A stretch of DNA of 64,000 bases, from the NCBI RefSeq assembly GCF_022695595.1, contig NZ_CP074380.1, forward strand, positions 6,972,501 through 7,036,500, written 5' to 3'. The DNA comes from Streptomyces sp. MST-110588 (GTDB lineage: Bacteria; Actinomycetota; Actinomycetes; Streptomycetales; Streptomycetaceae). The notes under the pieces were generated by a model. It was not told the DNA's origin. It ran no database searches and was given only the letters and a program-made list of their open reading frames with translations. Each line of letters starts with the position of its first letter. The stretch's first letter is position 1. Both the position numbers and the translations under genes were made by a program. This document shows, in pieces, positions 1 to 8,627 of the stretch.

Positions 1-165
1 CAGGGCACCGGAGCGGACATGGGCGTCGATCGGGTTCACACCGGCGGCCCGGACCCGTACGAGCACTTCGTTCAGTGACGGCCGCGGGCGTGCCACCTCG
101 GTCAGTTCCAGCACTTCGGGACCGCCGAAGGAGTACTGCGTGACCGCGCGCATGGTACTGGTCAT
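1..165 (-). CDS. quinone oxidoreductase-like MDR protein, N-terminus only
   Basis: Only the first ~55 residues are in the window; the gene runs off the left edge. The protein begins MTSTMRAVTQYSFGGPEVLE and continues with a PRPSLNEVLVRVRAAGVNPI-type segment. This is the standard GroES-like N-terminus of zinc-free NADPH:quinone oxidoreductases of the medium-chain dehydrogenase family. The ATG at 163-165 overlaps the stop codon of the SnoaL-like gene as ATGA, so the two are translationally coupled and this is the distal gene of the type II PKS operon seen here. An inner ATG at 151-153 is an alternative start. In such clusters these enzymes usually reduce quinones or enones; the real substrate cannot be read from this fragment. 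Confidence 0.8.
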   Translation of the reverse strand, partial: MTSTMRAVTQYSFGGPEVLELTEVARPRPSLNEVLVRVRAAGVNPIDAHVRSGAL

Positions 166-575
166 AGGCCGTCCGCGGTCAGTTCTTCGAGGGTGGACCC
201 CTCGGGGACGGCCTGGCCCACGTCCCAGTGCTCGGCCAGCCGGCCGTCCCGGATCCGCCAGATGTCGACCACGACCGAACCGGGCGCCGTCGGCGCGACC
301 CTGGCGACGCTGTGCGTCCACACCTGGTCGCCCTCGGCGACCATGCGCACGACCGTGAGCGAGAACGCGGGGAAGGCCGCCTGCGCCGCCTCCCGGAAGC
401 CCTCGACCGTACGGTCCCGGCCCACGCCGACCCCCGGGTGGTGGTTGGCGAAGTCCTCGGTCAGCAGCGCTCGCGCGCGGTCGTAGTCCTTCTCGTTGTA
501 GAACCTGCGGATGAACTCGGTGACGAGTTCCTTGTTCGCCTTCAACGCGTCGGCGTCGGACGGCATCCGCTGCAT
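162..575 (-). CDS. SnoaL-like polyketide cyclase / NTF2-fold protein
   Basis: This is a 137-residue protein, the normal size for the SnoaL-like NTF2 fold. Seen directly: an N-terminal helix region with ELVTEFIRRFYNEKDYDRA, a central segment NHHPGVGVGRDRTVEGFREA, and a C-terminal beta-sheet ending in IRDGRLAEHWDVGQ, the signature region of this superfamily. I chose the start at 575 because a GGAGG sits five bases upstream; a longer in-frame ORF to 779 has no support. Members of the family either close the last ring of aromatic polyketides by aldol condensation or act in hydroxylation. It lies between the methyltransferase and the oxidoreductase of the type II PKS operon, so a tailoring or cyclising role is inferred, not shown. 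Confidence 0.85.
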   Translation of the reverse strand: MQRMPSDADALKANKELVTEFIRRFYNEKDYDRARALLTEDFANHHPGVGVGRDRTVEGFREAAQAAFPAFSLTVVRMVAEGDQVWTHSVARVAPTAPGSVVVDIWRIRDGRLAEHWDVGQAVPEGSTLEELTADGL

Positions 576-657
576 CCTTTCCTCCGGGGCCACCGGTACG
601 CGGGGCGCCGGGCGCTGCCTGACGCGCTCGGGTACCGGCGGCCCTTCCGGTACGGTG

Positions 658-1722
658 TCACTCCTTGATGCCGACCACGATCGAGTCGGGGCCGACCAGG
701 TGCTCGGACCAGGTACGGCCGAAGCCCGCCTCGGCCATCCAGCCCTTGCAGTCGGCCGCGGTGTAGCCGAAGCCGACATCGGTCACGGCGAGCATATTCA
801 GACTCATCAGGAGCCCGAAGGCGTTCTGGGAACGGTCGTCGTCGATGAGCGAGTCGTAGACGATCACCGCACCGCCCTTGGGCAGGGCCTGCCACGCCTT
901 CTTCAGCAGCACCTTCTTGCGGTCCAGGTCCCAGTTGTGCAGGATGTGGCCGAAGGTGAACACATCGCTGGCGGGGAAGTCCTGGGTGAAGAAGTCGCCC
1001 CCGACGAACCGCAGCCGGTCCTGGAGCCCGTTGTCCGCCGCGTACTTGGTGAACGTCGGGGCCGCCGCCGGCAGGTCGAACCCGATGCCTTGCAGGTGCG
1101 GGTTGGCCAGCAGGACCTGGACGGCCAGGTCGCCCTGGGCGGTGCCCATGTCGGCCAGCGTCTTGTAGCCGCTCCAGTCCACCTGCGTGGCGATCCGGCA
1201 GTTGGCGCTGTGGCTCATGCCCGTCATCGACGCCAGGAATTCCTGGAGCCGCTGCTCGTCCGCGTACAGCGCGTCGTAGATGTACTCGTCGGTGTCGTTG
1301 GTCGCCTGGTCCTGCTGCTTGCCGGTGCGCAGCGCGTCGGTCAGGTTGCTCCAGATGGGGTACATCCGGGAGTTGGCCATCTCCAGCATGCTGCCCACGT
1401 GCAGGTAGGACTGCTTGCCGCGGTCCAGGTAGGCGGCGGCCTCCTCCGTGTTGTGGTAGACGCCGTCGACCCGGCGCAGCAGGCCCAGGGCCACCAGCGC
1501 GTCGAAGAAGTCCAGCGCGCCGCGCGGGTGGACGCCCACCCGCTCGCGCAGGGTCGCGGCATCGGCCGGGCCCTTGGCCAGTTCGGTGAACACGCCGAGT
1601 TCAACGGCGCTGAGCAGCGCCTTCGCGGAGAGGAAGGCCAGCCCGGTGTGCAGGATGCGGTCCGGGGACGCCTGTGACTCGAACTGGTTCGGGGACGGGG
1701 AAGGGGACGGGGACTTGCTCAT
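658..1722 (-). CDS. SAM-dependent O-methyltransferase
   Basis: This 354-residue protein has the architecture of the small-molecule O-methyltransferases (plant COMT / DnrK type). An N-terminal helical dimerisation and winged-helix domain (about 20-110) contains [14 protein letters not shown]. The Rossmann-like SAM domain has a slightly altered glycine loop ([14 protein letters not shown]) and the typical HILHNWD motif with its general-base histidine near residue 260. The first residues are a low-complexity Ser-Pro run (SPSPSPSP). The ATG at 1722 has a TAGGAG ribosome site six bases upstream. It lies in the type II PKS operon downstream of the monooxygenases, so it probably methylates a phenol of the aromatic product; the position is unknown. 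Confidence 0.9.
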   Translation of the reverse strand: MSKSPSPSPSPNQFESQASPDRILHTGLAFLSAKALLSAVELGVFTELAKGPADAATLRERVGVHPRGALDFFDALVALGLLRRVDGVYHNTEEAAAYLDRGKQSYLHVGSMLEMANSRMYPIWSNLTDALRTGKQQDQATNDTDEYIYDALYADEQRLQEFLASMTGMSHSANCRIATQVDWSGYKTLADMGTAQGDLAVQVLLANPHLQGIGFDLPAAAPTFTKYAADNGLQDRLRFVGGDFFTQDFPASDVFTFGHILHNWDLDRKKVLLKKAWQALPKGGAVIVYDSLIDDDRSQNAFGLLMSLNMLAVTDVGFGYTAADCKGWMAEAGFGRTWSEHLVGPDSIVVGIKE

Positions 1723-1768
1723 GTGTGGCTCCTAGGTTGCCGGGATGGGTGGGTGGTCCGGCGGCGGC

Positions 1769-2986
1769 TCAGTTGCCGCCGTCGAACACCGCGCGGGTGT
1801 AGTTGCGGGCCGCGGGCTCGAACTGGAGCGCCTGATGGGTGGCGATGGAGTTGATGTCGCGCCAGAACCGCTGGAGCGGTCCGCCGTCGGCCTGGCCGCC
1901 GGTGCCCGCCGTACGGAAGATCCGGTTCGCCACCGTCGCCAGGACGTCCACGGCGAAGGCGCTGTCCCGCATGTTGCGGGCGATCAGGGCCGGGGGGAAA
2001 CCGGCCTCGTCGTCGGCGGAGCGCGCGATCCGCTCCAACAGCAGCTCGACGGTGTCGATCTCGACGGCGGAGCGGGCCAGCACCATCTCGTACGTGGCCC
2101 GGTTGCCCGCCACTCCGGGCATGCCCGGCAGCGGCGGCGCGCTGCGGACCTTCTCGCCGAGGTAGCCGGACAGCAGCGCCAGGGCACCACGGGCCGCGCC
2201 GAGTGCCGGGGCGACGAAGGTCAGACCGTTGACGGCGGGCAGCGGCGCCACGCGGGAGACCGCCGGGTCCCCGGAAGGGCCGGCCGCGCGGCCGGCGAAG
2301 ACCACGTCGCGGTCCACGATCCGCTCCGGCGGCACGTACACGTCCTCAAGGACGGCGGTGTTGCTGCCGGTGGCCTGCATGCCGACGCTGTACCAGGTGT
2401 CCTGCGCCTGCCAGGCCGAGCGCGGCACGATCACCAGCTTCATCCGCTGCTCGCCGCCCTGTCGGGCCTTGGCGCACACGATCAGCCAGTCGGCGAACTC
2501 GATGGCGCTCATGTACGGCCAGCGGCCGGTGACCCGCAGCCCGTCCCCCTCGGGGACGGCCTCGCCGAACGGCAGGACCGAGCAGACCACCGCCGCGTCC
2601 GGGCCCTGGCCCCACACCTCCCGCTGTCCCGCCAGGGGGAACAGGGGCAGGAACCGGGAGGTGTTGGCCAGCAGCGAGGCGCACCAGGCCGTCGCCGTGC
2701 ATTCCTCGCCGACCGCCACGATCGCGGGCAGCAGCTCGCCGAAGGTGCCCTCGTTACCGCCGAACGCGGCCGGCACGAAGTGCCGCATGAAACCGGCCTC
2801 GCCCAGGCCCTTGAACACCTCGGCGTCGAGCTGCCGTTCGCCCGCCATGTCCGTGGCCAACCCGGCGCTGAGGCCGGCGACCTTCCGGGACGCCGTCAGC
2901 AGCGTGCCGCCGGTCGTACTCGGCTCGTCGCGGGATTTCTTCAGCGCCTCGCCGCTGGTATGCAGCGCGTTGGCGGTCTCATTCAT
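1769..2986 (-). CDS. acyl-CoA dehydrogenase-fold flavin-dependent monooxygenase
   Basis: This 405-residue protein has the acyl-CoA dehydrogenase fold used by two-component flavin monooxygenases (the HpaB/ActVA-ORF5-like group). Visible blocks: N-terminal helices with GLGEAGFMRHFVPAAFGGNE, a middle beta-domain with LRVTGRWPYMSAIEFADWL, and a C-terminal four-helix part ending ...FWRDINSIATHQALQFE, close to the RDxNSxxTH pattern typical of the family. The glutamate base of true acyl-CoA dehydrogenases is not apparent, which fits hydroxylation rather than dehydrogenation. Such enzymes need free reduced flavin from a separate reductase, and a flavin reductase gene is present in the same operon at 5054-5529. 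Its start overlaps the stop of the Baeyer-Villiger gene by 8 bp, so they are coupled. The substrate is inferred to be an aromatic polyketide intermediate. Confidence 0.85.
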   Translation of the reverse strand: MNETANALHTSGEALKKSRDEPSTTGGTLLTASRKVAGLSAGLATDMAGERQLDAEVFKGLGEAGFMRHFVPAAFGGNEGTFGELLPAIVAVGEECTATAWCASLLANTSRFLPLFPLAGQREVWGQGPDAAVVCSVLPFGEAVPEGDGLRVTGRWPYMSAIEFADWLIVCAKARQGGEQRMKLVIVPRSAWQAQDTWYSVGMQATGSNTAVLEDVYVPPERIVDRDVVFAGRAAGPSGDPAVSRVAPLPAVNGLTFVAPALGAARGALALLSGYLGEKVRSAPPLPGMPGVAGNRATYEMVLARSAVEIDTVELLLERIARSADDEAGFPPALIARNMRDSAFAVDVLATVANRIFRTAGTGGQADGGPLQRFWRDINSIATHQALQFEPAARNYTRAVFDGGN

Positions 2987-5057
2987 TGCCGGTACCCCCG
3001 ATGGTGGACATCTCGTATTCCGCCGGATCGACGGATCTGGTCAGCCGCCAGTACGTGTCGCCGGCGAACGGCCAGTTGGTCGCGGAACGGCCGCCCTGCG
3101 CGTACCAGCCGCTCACCTTCGACCACACCCACGCGCGGTCGCGGTTTCCCTCGTCCACCCACGCGTTGTACGTGTCGTACACCTCCTGGCGGACCTCCAG
3201 CGCGTCGTGGCCGGTGGCCAGCAGCAGCCGGATGGCGTCCAGGATGTAGGTGGTCGCGCATTCGGAGAAATAGACGATGCTGCCGCCCTGCCCGACGAGA
3301 TTGGTGTTCGGGCCGTAGAGGCAGAAGAGATTGGGGAAGCGGGGGACGGTCATTCCGAGGTAGGCCCGTGGCGCGCCGTCCCAGAATTCATGGAGATCCG
3401 CCCCGCCGCGGCCGGTCACCTTCATCGGGGTCAGGAACCGGGACGCCTGGAATCCCGTGGCGTAGACGATGACGTCGACGTCGTACTCCTGATCGCCGGC
3501 GACCGGCCCACACGGCGTGATGCGCCGGATCGGTTCGGTCACCAGCCGCACGTCGTCCCGTTTGAGCGTGGCCAGCCAGCGCCCGTTGTCGCGCAGCACC
3601 CGCTTGGCGCCGACCGGGTAGCGCGGAATGACCAGGTCGCGCAGCTCGGGGGCGTCGGTGAGCTGCGCCTCCATGCCCTGGAGCAGGGAGGCCCGCAGCC
3701 GCTCGTTGAGGGCCGAGACCGCACGCTCGGTGGGCGGGTAGCCGTGGTCCACGACCCATCCGTCCAGAATTCCGCGCAGGCCCGGCGCGAGCAGCCAGAA
3801 CCGGTACCACTGGGCGTAATAAGGAATGTGCTCGAAAAGCCATTTGGCGCTGTCCGGCACCGCGTCGTGATAGTGCGGGGTGGGCCGCATCCACGGCGGA
3901 TTGCGCTGGAAGACCACCACTTCGGAGGCGGTCCCCGCCAGTTCCGGCACCAACTGGTAGGCGCTGGCGCCGGTACCGATCACCGCGACGCGCTTCCCGG
4001 TCAGGTCGACCGTATGGTCCCAGGCCGCCGTGTGGAACGCGGGCCCGCCGAATTCCGTACGTCCGGGGATGTCCGGCAGATTCGGCCGGTTGAGCTGTCC
4101 GACCGCGCTGATGACGGCACGGTGGCTGACGGTCGCGCATTCCCCGTCCGGGCCGTCGAGCGTCAGGTGCCACAGCGCCCGCTCCTCGTCCCAGCGCATG
4201 TCCCGGACTTCGGTGCCGAAGCGGATGCGGTCGCCGACGCCGGAATCCTTGGCGAAGGTCCGCAGGTATTCCAGGACCACGTCGTGCCGGCAGAAGTGGT
4301 CGGGCCAGTCGTGCTTGGGCGCGAAGGAATAGTTGTAGAGGTGGCTGGCGACGTCCGTACGGCATCCCGGATAGGTGTTCTCGAACCAGGTGCCGCCCAG
4401 TTCGGGGTTCTTCTCGTAGATCACGAAGGGCACGCCGGCCTGGGCCAGGCGGTAGCCGGCCAGCAGCCCGCTGAACCCGGAGCCGATGACGGCGACCTCG
4501 AAGTCGCTGCCGGGCCGGACCTGGGACCTGGTCCACCGGGGGGCCCTCGCGTCGTGGCAGGGCAGGACGATCTCCTCGGCGAGCAGGTCCAGCAGGTCCT
4601 CGGTGTCGGTGTCCATGGCCCAGGCCGTGATGGCGCGCAGCAGGTCCCGGTCGGGCGGGGGCGGAGGAGCGCCGGGGGAGGCGGGCGCGCCGGGGGAAGC
4701 GGGCGTGGCCTCTCCGGTTCCGGCCGTGCCCCCTTCTGCCCCGGCCGCACCCGGCTGCCCGTGGTCGCGCAGCCCGGCCAGTGCGGCCAGCGCGGCCTCG
4801 CGCACCTGCTCCTGCCGCTCGGCGCTCAGCCCGCCCTGCGGCGCGAACAGCCACCCCGGTGCCCGGACGTCCGTACGCAGCAGCGACACATCGCCGGTGA
4901 GGTGGACGGTGGTCATCAGCAGCGCGGGAATCTCCGCGCCCGCCAGATGCCGGCGCAGTGTCTCGTCGTCCGCGTCGATCTGCGGGACCGGCCTGCTGGG
5001 GGCCACGGCGGTCACCTCCGAAGGGTCGGCGGCAAGGTCCGGACGGTCGGTGGTCAT
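2979..5057 (-). CDS. type I Baeyer-Villiger monooxygenase with N-terminal extension
   Basis: This is a 692-residue FAD/NADPH enzyme. Around residue 190 lies the FAD Rossmann motif GSGFSGLLAGYRLAQAG. Near 337-347 is FGGPAFHTAAWDHT, which fits the FxGxxxHxxxW/D fingerprint of type I Baeyer-Villiger monooxygenases, and a second NADPH-binding loop VAVIGTGASAYQ follows. The core is a normal ~500 residues, but about 180 residues precede the FAD motif, as in the longer cyclic-ketone members. This extension contains a Pro/Ala/Gly linker around residues 105-135. Start at 5057: the ATG overlaps the flavin reductase stop by 4 bp. It inserts oxygen next to a ketone to form an ester or lactone; in this operon ring expansion or cleavage of the polyketide is the likely use. 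Confidence 0.9.
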   Translation of the reverse strand: MTTDRPDLAADPSEVTAVAPSRPVPQIDADDETLRRHLAGAEIPALLMTTVHLTGDVSLLRTDVRAPGWLFAPQGGLSAERQEQVREAALAALAGLRDHGQPGAAGAEGGTAGTGEATPASPGAPASPGAPPPPPDRDLLRAITAWAMDTDTEDLLDLLAEEIVLPCHDARAPRWTRSQVRPGSDFEVAVIGSGFSGLLAGYRLAQAGVPFVIYEKNPELGGTWFENTYPGCRTDVASHLYNYSFAPKHDWPDHFCRHDVVLEYLRTFAKDSGVGDRIRFGTEVRDMRWDEERALWHLTLDGPDGECATVSHRAVISAVGQLNRPNLPDIPGRTEFGGPAFHTAAWDHTVDLTGKRVAVIGTGASAYQLVPELAGTASEVVVFQRNPPWMRPTPHYHDAVPDSAKWLFEHIPYYAQWYRFWLLAPGLRGILDGWVVDHGYPPTERAVSALNERLRASLLQGMEAQLTDAPELRDLVIPRYPVGAKRVLRDNGRWLATLKRDDVRLVTEPIRRITPCGPVAGDQEYDVDVIVYATGFQASRFLTPMKVTGRGGADLHEFWDGAPRAYLGMTVPRFPNLFCLYGPNTNLVGQGGSIVYFSECATTYILDAIRLLLATGHDALEVRQEVYDTYNAWVDEGNRDRAWVWSKVSGWYAQGGRSATNWPFAGDTYWRLTRSVDPAEYEMSTIGGTGNE

Positions 5058-5529
5058 GGCGCCGCGTCCAGTACGGCGAACCGGCGGTCGTAGTAGACGG
5101 CGGGCGGCCCGGCGTCGGCGATCCACTGGTCGACGACCTTGCCGACGAGGATGGTGTGGTCGCCCGCGTCGTGCCGCCGGTCCACGATGCACTCGACGGA
5201 GGCCAGCGCGTCGTCGACGACCATGCCGCCGCGCGGGTACGGACGAAGCCGCCGCCGGCGAACTTCTCCGCCCTGCGGTCGGCGAACCGCAGCGCGAGGT
5301 CCGCGTGGCGCTGCCGCAGGATGCTGACGGCGAACTCCGCGCTGCGTTCGAACGCCGGGAAGCACCGGGCGGACTTGGCCAGGCAGACCAGTACCAGCGG
5401 CGGGTCCAGGGAGACCGAGCAGAAGGAGCTGACGGTCAGCCCGTAGGGGTTCCCGGACTCGTCGCAGGTGGTGGCGATGGTCACGCCGCTGGGAAACCGG
5501 GCCATCACGTCCCTGAAGTCGTCAGCCAT
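5054..5529 (-). pseudogene. flavin reductase (HpaC/ActVB-like), frameshifted
   Basis: The N-terminal half (from MADDFRDVMARFPSGVTIAT to ...KFAGGGFVRT) reads in one frame, and the C-terminal half (PRGGMVVDDALASVECIV to ...YYDRRFAVLDAAP) in another. Together they form a normal ~158-residue flavin reductase domain. The break is at about 5236-5240 in a CCC/GCGC run, and one added base restores the frame. Start at 5529 has a GGAGG six bases upstream and overlaps the CLF stop; the stop at 5054 overlaps the BVMO start. The tight coupling on both sides argues that the gene works in the living organism and that the break may be a sequencing error. Its role would be to supply reduced FMN/FAD to the acyl-CoA-dehydrogenase-fold monooxygenase. 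Confidence 0.8.
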
Positions 5530-6943
5530 CCGATGCCTCCGGCAACGTGGGCGAGGGGTGGGAGGAGGGGTGCGGGGCCGGTGCGTCCGCGCCGTCCACC
5601 GCCCGTACGACGACCGCGGAGTTGAAGCCCCATTTGCCCCGCGCCAGCACCAGTGCCGTGGTCACCGGCCCCGGCCGCGGCGCCGTGCGCACCAGGTCGA
5701 TCCGGTACTCCTCGGGCACCTGGGCCGTACCGCCGCTCGGCGGTATGACACCGTCCCGTATGGACAGCAGGGCGCACGCCACGTCCACCGGCCCGCCCCC
5801 GGAGTACAGCCGCCCGGTCAGGGCCTTGGGCGCGGTGACCGGCACCGCCTGCGGCCCGAACAGCCCGCTGATCACCGCCGCCTCCCGGCGGTCCAGCTCG
5901 GGTACGCCCGCGGCGTCGGCGAAGACCACATCGACGTCTCCGGCACTCACCCCCGCGTCGGCCAGGGCCTGTTCGACGGCCCGGCGCAGACCCGGCGGCC
6001 GGGGCGAGCCCGGGGGCGGGTCGAAGGTGCTCGCATAGCCCGCGATCTCCCCGTAGACCCGCTGCGCGCCACGGGAGCCGGCCGCCCGCGCGTCCTCCAG
6101 GACGAGGATCGCGCCGCCTTCCCCCGGGACGTACCCGGTCGCGCCGGCGTCGAAGGGCAGGTAGGCACGGCGCGGATCGGTGACCGTGCTCAGCCGTCCG
6201 CCGGCGATCTGCGACACCCAGCCCCACGGGTCCAGCGCCGAGTCGACGCCGCCGGTGACGACCATGGGCGTGCCGCGCCGTACGGTCCGGCGGGCGTGCC
6301 CCAGGGCGTCCAGCCCGCCCGCCTGCTCCGCGACCAGCGCGCTGCTGGGCCCGCGGAGCTTGTTGCGGATGGAGATCTGCCCGGTGTTGACGGCGTAGAA
6401 CCAGGCGAAGGACTCATAGACGCTGACCGAGGCCGGCCCCTGCGACCAGAGCTTCTTGAACTCGCGGTGGGTGAACTCGAATCCGCCGGTGGCGTTGGAG
6501 GTGACCACGCCCATGTCGTAGTCCGTGAAGGCGTCCGGCTCGATCTTGGCGTCGGCCAGCGCCCAGTCCGCCGCCACCAGGGCGAAGCGGGTGGAGATGT
6601 CGGTCTGCGGCAGGAGCCGGCTGGGCAGGTGCTCGCCCGCCTCGAAGCGGGTGATCTGACCGGCCAGCCGCACCGGATAGCGGGAGACGTCGAAGCGCGT
6701 GACCGGGGCGATGCCGGTACGGCCCTCCAGGGTCGCCTCCCAGTAGGGCTCCAGGCCCAGGCCGTTGGGGGCCAGCAGGCCGATGCCGGTGACGTACGCC
6801 CTGGCCGCCGGGCCCGGCGTGCCGTCCGCCGTCCGGTCCCGTACGTCGTCCGTGATGCCGGCCGTCGCCCCGTCCGTGGTGCTGCCGTCCGTGCTGCCGT
6901 CCGTACCGTTGTCGCTCATGTGGTCCCTCGTGTGGTCCGTCAT
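5522..6943 (-). CDS. type II PKS chain-length factor (KS-beta)
   Basis: This 473-residue thiolase-fold protein is homologous to the neighbouring ketosynthase but has glutamine in place of the catalytic cysteine (VAEQAGGLDA, about residue 207). That replacement is the hallmark of chain-length factors. Other landmarks are YVTGIGLLAPNGLGLEPYW at the start of the fold and KALTGRLYSGGG near the end. The first ~35 residues are a Asp/Thr/Gly-rich tail (TDGSTDGSTTDGAT) that is longer than usual. I place the start at 6943, where ATG overlaps the KS-alpha stop as ATGA; a second ATG at 6919 is possible. It forms the heterodimer with KS-alpha that sets polyketide length. The chain length cannot be read from the sequence by eye. 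Confidence 0.93.
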   Translation of the reverse strand: MTDHTRDHMSDNGTDGSTDGSTTDGATAGITDDVRDRTADGTPGPAARAYVTGIGLLAPNGLGLEPYWEATLEGRTGIAPVTRFDVSRYPVRLAGQITRFEAGEHLPSRLLPQTDISTRFALVAADWALADAKIEPDAFTDYDMGVVTSNATGGFEFTHREFKKLWSQGPASVSVYESFAWFYAVNTGQISIRNKLRGPSSALVAEQAGGLDALGHARRTVRRGTPMVVTGGVDSALDPWGWVSQIAGGRLSTVTDPRRAYLPFDAGATGYVPGEGGAILVLEDARAAGSRGAQRVYGEIAGYASTFDPPPGSPRPPGLRRAVEQALADAGVSAGDVDVVFADAAGVPELDRREAAVISGLFGPQAVPVTAPKALTGRLYSGGGPVDVACALLSIRDGVIPPSGGTAQVPEEYRIDLVRTAPRPGPVTTALVLARGKWGFNSAVVVRAVDGADAPAPHPSSHPSPTLPEASDG

Positions 6944-8211
6944 GCGGCGTCTCCCGTGGTCCGGCGCAGCACCATGGCGCTCTGGAACCCGCCGAACCCG
7001 CTGCCGACCGTCAGCACGTTGTGCAGCGGCTTGACCCGCGCGGTCAGCGGCACGTAGTCCAGGTCGCACTCCGGGTCGGCCTCCCGCAGGTTCGCCGTCG
7101 GCGGGATCACACCGTTCTTGATCGCCAGCGCGGAGGCGGCGATCTCGATCGACCCGATCGCGCCGAGGGAGTGCCCGACCATCGACTTGATGGAGCTGAC
7201 CGGCGTGCGGTAGGCGTGGTCGCCCAGACTGCGCTTGTAGGCGGCCGTCTCGTGGCGGTCGTTCTGCTTGGTGCCCGAGCCGTGCGCGTTGATGTAGTCG
7301 ATGGCCCTCGGCCCGACCCGGGCCTCGGCCAGCGCCGCGCGGATGGCCTCGGCCATCTCCCGGCCGTCGGGCTTCAGGCCGGTCATGTGGTACGCGTTGC
7401 AGCGCGTGGCGTACCCCGCGATCTCCGCGTACACGTGCGCGCCCCGCCGCTCGGCGTGCGCCCGGTCCTCCAGGACGAACATCGCCGCCCCTTCGGCGAG
7501 GACGAAACCGCTGCGCGACCCGTCGAACGGCCGTGAGGCGCTCTCCGGCTCGTCGTTGCGCGGCGTGGTCGCCTTGATGGCGTCGAAGCAGGCGACGACG
7601 ATCGGGGTGATCGGGGTGTCCGAGGCCCCGGCCAGCATCACGTCCGCACTGCCCTCGCGGATCAACTGGCAGGCGTGTCCCACCGAGTCGATGCCCGAGG
7701 TGCAGCCGTTGGAGACCATGGTCACCGGTCCCTCGGCGGCGACGGTCCAGGCCACCTCGGCCGGCATCACGCTCGGCGCCAGGTAGTCGAACATGTGCGG
7801 GGACAGGCTGCCGTGGTCCACCAGCCAGTTCCGGCCGCTGTCGGACAGGACCAGGTACTCCTGCTCCAGGCTGGTCGCGGCGGCCACCGCGCTGCCCAGG
7901 CTCACCCCGACCCGGCCGGGGTCGAAGGACTCGAACTCCAGGCCGCTGTCGGCGATCGCGTCCCGCGCGCAGACCACGGCGAACTGCGAGGCCCGGTCCA
8001 TCCGGCGGATCTCCAGCGGGGACAGCCCCTCGTGCACCGGGTCGAAGTCGGCCTCCCCGGCGATCTGCGACCGGTAGGGGGAGGGGTCGAACAAAGAGAT
8101 GCGGCGGGTAGCGGTCCGGCCCGAGGCCAGCAGCTCCCAGAATTCCTTGACTCCGTTTCCTCCAGGGGTGCGTACCCCGATACCGGTGATCACCACTCGT
8201 CGCCGAGCCAT
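6940..8211 (-). CDS. type II PKS ketosynthase (KS-alpha)
   Basis: This 423-residue protein begins MARRRVVITGIGVRTPGGNG, a classic start for minimal-PKS ketosynthases. The active-site cysteine lies at about residue 170 in MVSNGCTSGIDSVGHA. The two catalytic histidines are in INAHGSGTKQNDRHE and SMVGHSLGAIGS. The length matches the family. It is the first gene of the minus-strand operon, and the CLF follows with a 4-bp overlap, as needed for a 1:1 heterodimer. It condenses malonyl units on an ACP; no stand-alone ACP gene appears in the window, so the carrier must lie beyond the left edge or elsewhere. The start at 8211 is preceded by a purine-rich GGGGGAGAAGAA stretch. Confidence 0.95.
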   Translation of the reverse strand: MARRRVVITGIGVRTPGGNGVKEFWELLASGRTATRRISLFDPSPYRSQIAGEADFDPVHEGLSPLEIRRMDRASQFAVVCARDAIADSGLEFESFDPGRVGVSLGSAVAAATSLEQEYLVLSDSGRNWLVDHGSLSPHMFDYLAPSVMPAEVAWTVAAEGPVTMVSNGCTSGIDSVGHACQLIREGSADVMLAGASDTPITPIVVACFDAIKATTPRNDEPESASRPFDGSRSGFVLAEGAAMFVLEDRAHAERRGAHVYAEIAGYATRCNAYHMTGLKPDGREMAEAIRAALAEARVGPRAIDYINAHGSGTKQNDRHETAAYKRSLGDHAYRTPVSSIKSMVGHSLGAIGSIEIAASALAIKNGVIPPTANLREADPECDLDYVPLTARVKPLHNVLTVGSGFGGFQSAMVLRRTTGDAA

Positions 8212-8627
8212 CGTGTTCTTCTCCCCCGTCACCCTCACTCGCGAGCCGCTCAACGCGGCCTTCGCCGGCGGCGCGCGGCGCACACGGCACGCACGGTGCG
8301 CGCCGTGTGCAGGCGTGGTGCCACGCGCCGGACAAAGACGAGCAGCAGGTTCCACAACCCTGCTTGGAGGACGCTTGGAGGTCGGTCGGGGCCGCGCCGT
8401 CCACCGCCACGAGGCGTACGGAGCGTATGGACCGTACGAAGGAGGAGGGCTGAGGGACGCGATGAGGACGCGATGACGGGTGCGCCGTCGGGGACGCCGT
8501 CGGGGTGTTCCGTGGCCCGCGGCCCGAGGCCCCCGCCTTCCCGGTCAGGCGCCACTGCTCGTAAGGATGGTCGTACCTGGCCGGAAGACCGGTTAGAAGG
8601 CGGCAGGATTGCGACTATCATGCGTAT
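8212..8627. promoter_or_regulatory. divergent intergenic region between KS-alpha operon and LuxR-type regulator
   Basis: I see no convincing gene in these 416 bases. The stretch separates two divergently read transcription units, so it must hold the promoter of the type II PKS operon and that of the regulator. On the regulator side, TTAGAA (8593-8598) and TATCAT (8616-8621) are spaced by 17 bp. The -10-like box ends six bases before the ATG at 8628, which suggests a leaderless transcript. A self-complementary stretch with CGTACGGAGCG...GGACCGTACG lies near 8416-8440 and might be a regulator site. This is inference from sequence only. Confidence 0.45.

Noticed and set aside
2229..5093. A 954-codon open frame on the plus strand
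   Set aside because: Antisense to the BVMO and monooxygenase genes with full family motifs; no ribosome site and no domain.
5522..8410. Apparent 962-codon fusion of KS-alpha region and CLF in one frame
   Set aside because: The first ~490 codons are a shifted shadow of KS-alpha; the real KS-alpha is in another frame with all its motifs, and CLF starts at 6943.
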